DNA of 9,284 nt from an uncultured Clostridia bacterium (lineage in GTDB: Bacteria > Bacillota_A > Clostridia > Christensenellales > CAG-138). The stretch is from contig CAMYWS010000034.1 in the NCBI GenBank assembly GCA_947302865.1, positions 1 to 9,284 of the forward strand, written 5' to 3'. The translations under genes and the position numbers were made by a program. The notes beneath the pieces were generated by a model. The model did no database searches, was not told where the DNA came from, and was given only the letters and a program-made list of their open reading frames with translations. This document shows, piece by piece, positions 1 through 5,000 of this stretch; the stretch's first letter is position 1, and every line of letters starts with the position of its first letter.

Positions 1-39
1 GGGACCTGCGGAGAAATTGTAAACGCGATCGTACTTCAT
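1..39 (-). CDS. serC: Phosphoserine aminotransferase, N-terminal 13 codons (partial)
   Basis: Only the start of this gene lies in the window. The visible peptide is MKYDRVYNFSAGP, and VYNFSAGP is the hallmark N-terminus of SerC, the PLP enzyme that converts 3-phosphohydroxypyruvate to phosphoserine in serine biosynthesis. Two in-frame ATGs exist, at 45 and at 39. The GGAG ribosome binding site (46-49) ends one base before the first ATG but seven bases before the second, so translation should begin at 39. The gene runs off the left edge. It is separated from the upstream Imm32-like gene by a terminator and has a plausible promoter of its own, so it is probably a separate transcription unit. 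Confidence 0.85.
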   Translation of the reverse strand, partial: MKYDRVYNFSAGP

Positions 40-89
40 TTGCATACTCCTTTTTATTTTTGGCAAAAACGCCATATTTTTACGTTATC

Positions 90-118
90 ATTGTAGCCCA
101 TTCGCAAAAGAAAAGCAA
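90..118 (-). promoter_or_regulatory. Candidate promoter of serC
   Basis: On the minus strand, TTGCTT (118-113) is followed after exactly 17 bases by TACAAT (95-90). The -10 matches the sigma-A consensus at five of six positions and the -35 at three of six. Transcription would start near 83, giving a leader of about 45 nt before the serC ATG. The -35 hexamer sits inside the terminator stem of the preceding gene. The match is modest, so this is a candidate only. Confidence 0.4.
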
Positions 119-139
119 CCGAAAAGGGTTGCTTTTGCG
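103..139 (-). terminator. Rho-independent terminator after the Imm32-like gene
   Basis: AAAAGCAACC (111-120) pairs perfectly with GGTTGCTTTT (127-136) around a 6-base loop. On the minus strand the stem closes with TTTT-C-TTTT, as expected for an intrinsic terminator about 25 nt past the stop of the upstream minus-strand gene. An overlapping alternative pair, CGCAAAAG (103-110) with CTTTTGCG (132-139), extends the symmetry. It shields serC from read-through. Confidence 0.8.
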
Positions 140-159
140 AATATATTTTTTCATGCGGA

Positions 160-369
160 TCATCGCGTCCGCTCAAAGATCAGCTCGCAGGAGCCGTCCT
201 CCAGAGCGTTCAGTTCGTCCAGATGGATATGGCTGCCCGGCGCCTCCTCCGCAAGCATTCTGAGGTGATTGGAAAGAGACAAAAGCCCTTCCCGGTTCGC
301 GGAAACGACCGCCGTGCCTTTCACGATATGCACCTCGATCGTAAACCCGTCTTCCCATGCAAGATCCAT
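160..369 (-). CDS. Small Imm32-like protein (69 aa)
   Basis: The 69-residue protein has no signal peptide or membrane segment. Residues 23-36 contain SANREGLLSLSNHL, and residues 45-67 contain GSHIHLDELNALEDGS followed by CELIFER. I recognise this pattern from the Imm32 family, small proteins named as immunity proteins of polymorphic toxin systems and also widespread as orphans. That assignment comes from memory and is not proven. Translation starts at the ATG at 369, with a GGGGGA ribosome binding site six bases upstream. It lies 33 bases downstream of the EamA-type transporter and is probably cotranscribed with it. A terminator follows directly. No toxin gene is visible nearby, so an immunity role is doubtful in this setting. 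The gene is very likely real; its function is uncertain. Confidence 0.7.
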   Translation of the reverse strand: MDLAWEDGFTIEVHIVKGTAVVSANREGLLSLSNHLRMLAEEAPGSHIHLDELNALEDGSCELIFERTR

Positions 370-402
370 ATGCGGTCCCCCTTTTTTGACTGCGGCAGCG
401 TG

Positions 403-1347
403 TTACGCGTCGAAGACGCCGAGGATCACGATGCCGGTAACGGCAAGCGCAATCGAGGCGTAATGTTTCCACGACAGCTTCTCCTTCAGGAAGATGCGGC
501 TCCAAAGGACCGAAGCAGCACAATACGCGGAGATGATCGCCGCCGCAAAACCGACGTGCGCCGTATCGCCGAGCGCATAGATATAGGCAAACTGCCCTGC
601 GGTTTCGAACACGCCGCCGATCAGCTTTGCGCCGTCGTCCTTCACATGCAGGCGGTCACGCTTGATCGCAAGCACGTAGATCGCCGCAACGACGCCGACC
701 GCAAGCCACGTAAGCTCGTACGCGACGTTTGCGACGCCCTCGTCCAGCACGCGCGGAAACACGGTATCGAGGAACGTCCCCGTCGCCTCCTCGCGCAGCA
801 GGACGGAATCAACGAACGTACCGCTTGCGTCGATCAGGCAGTACAGGATCGGAAACAGCAGCGCGATCCAGCTCTTGTCGTACTTGACCCTGGCGTTTCT
901 CTGGCGCATCTCACGCGCATAGTCGCTTTCGGTCAGCTCCGCCGCGCCGAGCGCGACAACGCCGACCGCAACGCACGCAACGCCGATCCACTGCCAGGTA
1001 TTCGGCAGCTCCTGCAGAAAGATGAAGCACAGGATCGCAGCGATCGCGCCGGACGAATTGCAGATCGGCGACGAAACAGACAGCTCGATATAACGCAGCC
1101 CGACGTAACCGAGGATCATCGACAGCACGTAAAGCGCGCTTGCCGGCATATAGGTCCAGATGTCCTGCAGCGTGATCTCGACGCCGCCGAACAGCAGCTC
1201 GTATCCCGCATGCAGCCCCATGACAAGGCCGACCGCCATCGCCATTTTCCAATGGCTCAGTTTATCATTCTGCTTTGATCCGATCTTGGAAAACAGATCC
1301 GAACCGCTCCAGCAGAGCAATGCGACAATTGACAATAAGAACCACAT
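403..1347 (-). CDS. EamA/DMT-superfamily membrane transporter (314 aa)
   Basis: The protein has about ten hydrophobic helices: roughly residues 2-20, 34-53, 66-87, 93-111, 118-137, 160-178, 205-228, 241-260, 265-286 and 293-312. Two similar five-helix halves are joined by a charged loop (139-158), which is the EamA (drug/metabolite transporter) architecture. Each half ends with the usual pattern of a helix, a short LQELP- or LKEKL-type turn, a W, then a final helix. The substrate cannot be read from the sequence; relatives export amino acids, sugars or drugs. The ATG at 1347 is preceded by AGGGGAAAAGGA. An open frame continues upstream through the ricT repeat region antisense to nothing real, so the longer start is rejected. 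Expression must come from read-through past the hairpin at 1370-1391 or from a promoter inside ricT. Confidence 0.88.
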   Translation of the reverse strand: MWFLLSIVALLCWSGSDLFSKIGSKQNDKLSHWKMAMAVGLVMGLHAGYELLFGGVEITLQDIWTYMPASALYVLSMILGYVGLRYIELSVSSPICNSSGAIAAILCFIFLQELPNTWQWIGVACVAVGVVALGAAELTESDYAREMRQRNARVKYDKSWIALLFPILYCLIDASGTFVDSVLLREEATGTFLDTVFPRVLDEGVANVAYELTWLAVGVVAAIYVLAIKRDRLHVKDDGAKLIGGVFETAGQFAYIYALGDTAHVGFAAAIISAYCAASVLWSRIFLKEKLSWKHYASIALAVTGIVILGVFDA

Positions 1348-1364
1348 GATTCCTTTTCCCCTCA

Positions 1365-1391
1365 AAAATGGCGGCTCATTTCGGAGCCGCC
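1365..1391 (-). terminator. Hairpin with T-run between ricT and the transporter gene
   Basis: GGCGGCTC (1370-1377) and GAGCCGCC (1384-1391) form a perfect 8-bp GC-rich stem with a 6-base loop. On the minus strand it begins 5 bases after the ricT stop codon and is followed by ATTTTTG. This has the form of an intrinsic terminator with a short T-run. The transporter ribosome binding site starts immediately after, so the hairpin may attenuate rather than abolish downstream transcription, or may stabilise an mRNA end. Confidence 0.7.
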
Positions 1392-1396
1392 GTCTG

Positions 1397-2665
1397 TTAA
1401 GAATTCTGTTCAGGCGCTTTCGGTCCGTTGTTCGGGCGGCGTCTGCGGCGGCGGTACTGCTGTTTTCCCTGCCCCGCTCCGCTGTCCTGCTTCGGCTGCT
1501 CCGGCTTCTGCCCCTGCTTCGGCTGCTGTTTCTGCTGTTCCTGTGCGGGCTTCGGCTGCTGTTTCTGCTGTTCCTGCGCTGTCTTCTGCGCGGGTTTCTG
1601 CCCCTGCTTCGGCTGTTCCTGCGCGGACTTCGGCTGCTGCTTCGGCTGTTTTTGCGGAGTCTGCTTCTGTACGGGCTTCGCCGGCTTCGGTTGTTCGGGT
1701 TCCTGCGCTGGCTTCGGCTGCTCCGGTTTACGCTGCTGTCCTCTGTTGTTTCTGCGCGTATTGTTCGCCGCTTCTCTTTTGAACTGCGTATCCGCGTCCT
1801 TTTCTTTCGCCGCTTCCGGTTTCTTCGCCGCAAGTGCTTCCTCCGGCAGCGGTTCGCCGGGCAGCGAAAGATGCGTGTACGGATATTCGCGTACGTCGAT
1901 CGAACCGTCCTCCATTGTCAGCCGCACTTTCGTACGCTCCGTGATCGCGTTGTTTTCCACGACCACGCCGACGCCGTCGACGGTGTTGACCTCTTTGCCC
2001 GGCTTCGGCATCTTGCTCCGCGCCTCTTCGTACGCGCTCTGCTCATACTGGAGACAGCACATAAGGCGTCCGCAGAGTCCCGAGATCTTGGTCGGGCTCA
2101 GGGACAGATTCTGTTCCTTCGCCATCTTGATCGAGACGGGACGGAAGTCGTCCAAAAAGGACTTGCAGCACACGAGCCGCCCGCACGGGCCGAGCCCGCC
2201 GAGCATCTTTGCCTCGTCGCGCACGCCGATCTGCCTGAGCTCGATCCGCGTTTTCAGCGCGTACGCAAGGTCTTTGACAAGCTCGCGGAAGTCCACGCGC
2301 TCGTCCGCCGTGAAGTAGAACACGACTTTGCTGCCGTTAAACGTGTATTCCACGTCCACAAGCTTCATATCGAGCTCATGCGCCGCGATTTTATCAAGGC
2401 AGATCTGAAACGCTTCGCTTTCCTTTGCCGCATACTGCGCGCGCAGACGTTTGTCTTCATCCGTGGCGATACGCACGACCGGTTTCAAAGGCGCGACCAC
2501 TTCGCTTTCGTCGACCTCCTTCGGCTCGCCCTGCACCTCGCCGTATTCCATGCCGCGCGCCGTTTCGACGATCACGCCGTCGTCCGCATGTATCTGCAGA
2601 TCGAGCGGATCAAACCAGTAGATGCGTCCGCTTGTTTTGAATTTTACTCCGATAACTTTAACCAT
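1397..2665 (-). CDS. ricT: RicT/YaaT-like PSP1-domain protein with long Q/K/P-rich tail (422 aa)
   Basis: Residues 1 to about 265 match the PSP1 (YaaT/RicT) family. In Bacillus subtilis RicT works with RicA and RicF in an Fe-S-containing complex that promotes mRNA maturation by RNase Y and affects phosphorelay signalling. The diagnostic cysteines are present: CGRLVCC (161-167) and GLCGRLMCC (196-204). B. subtilis RicT is about 275 residues; this protein adds about 150 residues of low-complexity Q/K/P/E sequence (about 311-395) ending in six arginines (405-410). The ATG at 2665 has an AAGGGG site that overlaps the holB stop codon, so the two genes are translationally linked. The holB-ricT order is the conserved Firmicutes arrangement. 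The tail is absent from the well-studied members and may bind RNA (inference). Confidence 0.92.
   Translation of the reverse strand: MVKVIGVKFKTSGRIYWFDPLDLQIHADDGVIVETARGMEYGEVQGEPKEVDESEVVAPLKPVVRIATDEDKRLRAQYAAKESEAFQICLDKIAAHELDMKLVDVEYTFNGSKVVFYFTADERVDFRELVKDLAYALKTRIELRQIGVRDEAKMLGGLGPCGRLVCCKSFLDDFRPVSIKMAKEQNLSLSPTKISGLCGRLMCCLQYEQSAYEEARSKMPKPGKEVNTVDGVGVVVENNAITERTKVRLTMEDGSIDVREYPYTHLSLPGEPLPEEALAAKKPEAAKEKDADTQFKREAANNTRRNNRGQQRKPEQPKPAQEPEQPKPAKPVQKQTPQKQPKQQPKSAQEQPKQGQKPAQKTAQEQQKQQPKPAQEQQKQQPKQGQKPEQPKQDSGAGQGKQQYRRRRRRPNNGPKAPEQNS
1481..1735 (-). repeat. Degenerate tandem repeat coding the Q/K/P tail of RicT
   Basis: Short imperfect units encoding variants of PKPAQEQQKQQ, KQGQKP and PEQPKPA recur through codons 311-395 of ricT. 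Two neighbouring copies of AQEQQKQQPK are identical at the protein level. The G/C-rich repeats leave other frames open, which explains several long spurious reading frames across this stretch on both strands. Confidence 0.85.
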
Positions 2666-2674
2666 TGTTTCCCC

Positions 2675-3607
2675 TTACGGCAGTTTTGCCAGTATCCAGT
2701 CGACCGTCATGGCAGGACTCGCTTTATAAGCGAGCATCTCCTTCGCATCGACCGTAACTTGTATCATACCTTGAATTTGTCCGATTGTAAAGGTCGAATT
2801 GAAAATTGTTTCAACTTCCGTGCAATCCGTGTTGCGTACATCCTTGACACCGTTCTTCAGCCGCAGCACATCCAGAAGGATCGAAAGCAGAACATCCAGA
2901 AACGCGTCGAGCCGCGCCGCGCTGACTTTTTTTGCCTTTTTCGCCGTTCCGTCCTCGTCTTCCTCCGTCACCGTATCGGTACACAGCGCCGCGAGCGCTG
3001 CGTACGGCTTGCTCTTCGCCGCAAGCCGCCGGATGCAGGCGATCGCCTCACGTCGGAACGCAAGCGAATCCTCGCGTAAAAACGCTTCCGCGCGTCCGTA
3101 TACGCCGTCGCTCAGCTTTGCCGCAAGCTCCGCTTTTTTCGGTTCCGTACCGTTTTGTATGAGCCGGTCCCGGATCGTCTCCCACGGCTCCGTTTCCGCC
3201 CGCAGGATCATACAGCGGGACAGGATCGTCGGGCGAAACCCCGATTCCGCGCCGGTCAGCAGAAGCAGTGTATCGGAAGGCGGTTCCTCCAGCGTTTTCA
3301 GCAGCACGTCCTGCGCCGCCTCGCTCATCGTGTGCGCGTCCGGAAACAGAATGCAATGCCGTCCGCGCTCATACGCCTCGGCATTGATCACGGACAGCGC
3401 GTCGCGCACCGTTTTGACCTGATAATCCGCGGGTTCCAGATAAAACGGACAGTTGTTCAGCCCCGACACGTCGTCCGTATGCAGCAGAAACCGCGCGGCG
3501 GCACGGCGGGCAAGCGCGTATTGTCCGCTCTCCTTCGCTCCCGCAAACAGGATCGCGTGCGGCACCTCGCCGCGTTCGATCCGATCCATCCAGTCATTCC
3601 TTTGCAT
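2675..3607 (-). CDS. holB: DNA polymerase III subunit delta-prime (310 aa)
   Basis: This is the clamp-loader subunit that, with delta and tau/gamma, loads the sliding clamp at the replication fork. The AAA+ fold is recognisable. Residues 18-30 (AILFAGAKESGQY) form a P-loop-like turn lacking the GK[ST] signature, as expected for non-ATPase delta-prime. Residues 97-110 (AAQDVLLKTLEEPP) are the classic family motif, and SRC at 130-132 is the arginine-finger motif. The usual four-cysteine zinc module between the P-loop and the sensor region is missing; only C53 remains in a shortened segment (about 42-62). The ATG at 3607 has GGAGG six bases upstream and overlaps the end of the preceding gene by 14 bases, so translation is probably coupled. 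Confidence 0.92.
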   Translation of the reverse strand: MQRNDWMDRIERGEVPHAILFAGAKESGQYALARRAAARFLLHTDDVSGLNNCPFYLEPADYQVKTVRDALSVINAEAYERGRHCILFPDAHTMSEAAQDVLLKTLEEPPSDTLLLLTGAESGFRPTILSRCMILRAETEPWETIRDRLIQNGTEPKKAELAAKLSDGVYGRAEAFLREDSLAFRREAIACIRRLAAKSKPYAALAALCTDTVTEEDEDGTAKKAKKVSAARLDAFLDVLLSILLDVLRLKNGVKDVRNTDCTEVETIFNSTFTIGQIQGMIQVTVDAKEMLAYKASPAMTVDWILAKLP

Positions 3608-4100
3608 GCGCTGCCTCCGAGAGCTTTCTTTGAAGCGCGTCCGACGCGTTCATACACACGACGCGCAGTTCGCCGTCCTTCCGGTACCAGACCGCCGTCG
3701 TCTTTTCCCGCGCCCCGTGAAACATGCGCGGATCCTTCTTTGCGTCCGTTTTGCGGAACGCCCCGACTTCCGTCACCGTTTCAATCGGCACGGCAAGAAG
3801 CTGCTTCTGCTTTTTTCCGACGATCTGCGTGATGCGAAGCTCCGTATCATAGAGCTCGTACAAATAATCGACGAGCCGCGTTCGATAGATCCAATACCCC
3901 GTTCCGAGCAGGACCGCATACAGTCCGATCTGCACATACAGCTTGTCCACACCGAACCGGTTTGCCAGCAAACGCGAAAGAAAGATGGCGGCAAACGTAC
4001 CGAGCAGCAGCAAAACGTACAGCGCGCCGTCCGTCCGGACGATCCCGCGCTTCGGTTCCGTGCGCTCCGTATGAACGATGTGCGGCATTTTGCGTTCCAT
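3594..4100 (-). CDS. Two-helix membrane protein with a possible PH-like domain (168 aa)
   Basis: Unrecognised protein, first gene of the holB-ricT operon. From the ATG at 4100, a basic N-terminus is followed by two hydrophobic helices (about 26-44 and 55-73). A soluble C-terminal region (about 76-165) then alternates short beta-like stretches: YDTELRITQIV, LLAVPIETVTEVGAF and LRVVCMNASD. This resembles small bacterial PH-like membrane proteins, but I cannot name the family. Start choice is uncertain. An in-frame TTG at 4139 lies upstream of a good promoter whose -10 ends six bases before the ATG at 4100, so that longer start is unlikely. The realistic options are 4100 (essentially leaderless) or the ATG at 4088 (MPHIVH), which has only a weak GGA element. 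The 3' end overlaps holB by 14 bases. Confidence 0.75.
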   Translation of the reverse strand: MERKMPHIVHTERTEPKRGIVRTDGALYVLLLLGTFAAIFLSRLLANRFGVDKLYVQIGLYAVLLGTGYWIYRTRLVDYLYELYDTELRITQIVGKKQKQLLAVPIETVTEVGAFRKTDAKKDPRMFHGAREKTTAVWYRKDGELRVVCMNASDALQRKLSEAAHAKE

Positions 4101-4106
4101 GCGGCT

Positions 4107-4135
4107 ATTGTACAACAAAAAAGCTGTTTCGTCAA
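4107..4135 (-). promoter_or_regulatory. Sigma-A promoter of the membrane protein-holB-ricT operon
   Basis: On the minus strand TTGACG (4135-4130), a 17-base spacer and TACAAT (4112-4107) each match the consensus at five of six positions. Transcription should start near 4100, at or beside the first ATG. This is the only convincing promoter for the minus-strand cluster. Confidence 0.75.
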
Positions 4136-4139
4136 TCAA

Positions 4140-4215
4140 ACCGCAAAATAGTTAGTATTCACGAGATTTTACGAGATATATACTTGTATTTCCTTATATT
4201 TACGTATATTCGCCG
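4140..4215. other. AT-rich divergent spacer
   Basis: This short spacer lies between the minus-strand operon promoter and the tRNA promoter. It is clearly more AT-rich than its surroundings. ACGAGAT occurs twice, at 4161-4167 and 4171-4177, exactly 10 bp apart. I see no coding region in it. Confidence 0.5.
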
Positions 4216-4244
4216 TTGCGAAAAGGCCGCTGCGCTGTTATTAT
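4216..4244 (+). promoter_or_regulatory. Promoter of tRNA-Asn
   Basis: TTGCGA (4216-4221), a 17-base spacer and TATTAT (4239-4244) resemble the sigma-A consensus. The predicted start is near 4251, about 8 bases before the mature tRNA 5' end. Position and spacing fit a dedicated tRNA promoter. Confidence 0.55.
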
Positions 4245-4258
4245 AACGCTTGCAGCAT

Positions 4259-4333
<75 letters not shown>

Positions 4334-4338
4334 CGAAG

Positions 4339-4361
4339 AAGCCCTAAATTAGGGCTTTTTT
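4339..4361 (+). terminator. Rho-independent terminator of tRNA-Asn
   Basis: AAGCCCT (4339-4345) pairs with AGGGCTT (4351-4357) around a 5-base loop, followed by a run of six T residues (4356-4361). It begins 5 bases after the encoded CCA. Confidence 0.9.
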
Positions 4362-4371
4362 CATATTTTGC

Positions 4372-4440
4372 TTGTGCTCATTTGGCCTATATTTGTGCTC
4401 ATTTCAGCGATTTACTGCACTTTTACTGCACTTTACTGCA
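4372..4440. repeat. Helically phased direct repeats, candidate integrase arm-type sites
   Basis: Two repeat families lie between the tRNA terminator and the integrase remnant. TTGTGCTCATTT occurs at 4372-4383 and 4393-4404, 21 bp apart. TTTACTGCA occurs three times, at 4411-4419, 4422-4430 and 4432-4440, spaced 11 and 10 bp. Spacings of one and two DNA turns put all copies of a family on one face of the helix, as expected for protein-binding arrays. Tyrosine recombinases of tRNA-integrated elements use such arm sites next to the int gene. Reading them as attL/attR arms is inference from position. Confidence 0.6.
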
Positions 4441-4475
4441 GAATAAAAAAGAAAAGGAACTGTGTAACCAGCTCC
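4441..4475 (-). terminator. Rho-independent terminator after the integrase remnant
   Basis: On the minus strand GGAGCTG (4475-4469) pairs with CAGTTCC (4462-4456), with one G-T wobble and a 6-base loop, and is followed by TTTTCTTTTTT. It lies 20 bases past the stop of the integrase remnant and is probably the original terminator of that gene. Confidence 0.75.
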
Positions 4476-4495
4476 CTTCCAAATCCTGTCAGCAG

Positions 4496-4684
4496 TCAAA
4501 CCGATGCAGATTCATCGTCTTTTGACTTCAAATGCGCGTTCAGTGTGCGAATTCCTTCCTCGCGCTTTGCATTGGTCAAATGCGTATAAACCATCAATGT
4601 CGTATGAATATCGGCATGTCCTGCAATTTCCTGTGTCACCTTTACATCAAAGGGAAGTTCCGCAATGTTCTGATAGTTCTTCAT
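4496..4684 (-). pseudogene. Tyrosine recombinase (phage-type integrase), C-terminal remnant
   Basis: The last ~55 codons before the stop at 4496 encode the C-terminal end of a tyrosine recombinase: QEIAGHADIHTTL followed by MVYTHLT. This contains the catalytic histidine of the GH motif and, ten residues later, the nucleophilic tyrosine (codon at 4586-4588). Everything upstream in a complete integrase is missing, including the first catalytic arginine, the HxxR box and the arm-binding domain. The open frame extends upstream to an ATG at 4786, but the extra ~35 residues are basic, low-complexity sequence with no resemblance to an integrase. A complete enzyme is about 370-400 residues. Position beside tRNA-Asn and the phased repeats supports an origin in an integrated element. 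A short expressed protein from the ATG at 4684 cannot be excluded, but it could not recombine DNA alone. Confidence 0.75.
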
Positions 4685-4864
4685 GTCCGTTCTTTTCCTC
4701 GCTTTCGTGCTCTTCATTCTTCTGTGGTGATATTCCGTTTTCTTCTCGCCGGCGTCTTGACTGTGATTTCTACGCAATGTCCTCATATTCGTTATGCTTG
4801 CGTTTCCTTACGCACTAAATGGAGAATGATAACTATCATCCACATTCACTATTATACACGCCTC
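4685..4864. other. Non-coding stretch at the decayed integrase junction, with a 14-bp palindrome
   Basis: I see no convincing gene here; short open frames on both strands lack ribosome binding sites and recognisable motifs. The stretch replaces what should be the body of the integrase gene, so it marks a deletion or rearrangement junction. At 4826-4839, ATGATA and TATCAT flank a 2-base centre. This operator-like palindrome loosely resembles Fur-type boxes, about 26 bp upstream of the -35 of the next promoter. Confidence 0.5.
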
Positions 4865-4893
4865 TTGACAGGAGTCAATAGATAATGTATAAT
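4865..4893 (+). promoter_or_regulatory. Perfect-consensus sigma-A promoter upstream of the DUF6076-like gene
   Basis: TTGACA (4865-4870), exactly 17 bases, then TATAAT (4888-4893): all twelve positions match the vegetative consensus. Transcription should start near 4900. Such a strong promoter is usually held in check by a repressor, and repeated elements overlap its start site. Confidence 0.9.
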
Positions 4894-4894
4894 T

Positions 4895-4984
4895 AGAGTA
4901 CGGTTCTCGATATTGATAGAAATCATTGTCGAAATCGAAAAATACACGCATTTTTCAGAGTCGGTTCTCTATTTTTGCAAAAAT
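4895..4984 (+). promoter_or_regulatory. Repeat-rich leader: paired operator-like sites and inverted repeats
   Basis: AGAGTACGGTTCTC (4895-4908) overlaps the predicted start site and recurs, minus one base, as AGAGTCGGTTCTC at 4957-4969. Between and after them, GAAAAAT (4937-4943) and ATTTTTC (4950-4956) form a 7-bp stem, and ATTTTTGCAAAAAT (4971-4984) is a perfect palindrome. The four A/T blocks can pair in mutually exclusive ways. The layout suggests a repressor binding two sites, or an RNA switch in the 5' leader. It also argues that this part is leader and not coding. Confidence 0.55.
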
Positions 4985-5000
4985 CGAAAGTGATACGGAT

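Noticed and set aside
223..1278. 351-codon plus-strand open frame
   Set aside because: It is antisense to the EamA transporter, with charged low-complexity sequence and no family resemblance.
1348..1833. Upstream extension of the transporter frame (Arg/Ser-rich, about 162 codons)
   Set aside because: It is a frame-shifted reading of the ricT repeat tail. The true start is the ATG at 1347 with its own ribosome binding site.
1160..3079. 639-codon open frame on the plus strand
   Set aside because: It is antisense to ricT, holB and the transporter, is rich in R/L/F from the reversed Q/K/P repeats, and has no ribosome binding site or recognisable domain.
4372..4440. CRISPR array
   Set aside because: The repeats are only 9-12 bp, with spacings of 10-21 bp and no spacers of CRISPR size.
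4826..4839. Definite Fur box
   Set aside because: The palindrome is shorter than a full Fur site, and no iron-related gene is nearby, so it is reported only as an operator-like palindrome.
4926..5000. TTG-initiated N-terminal extension of the DUF6076-like protein
   Set aside because: There is no ribosome binding site, and the stretch consists of inverted and direct repeats that read better as a regulatory leader. An N-terminal peptide could overturn this.
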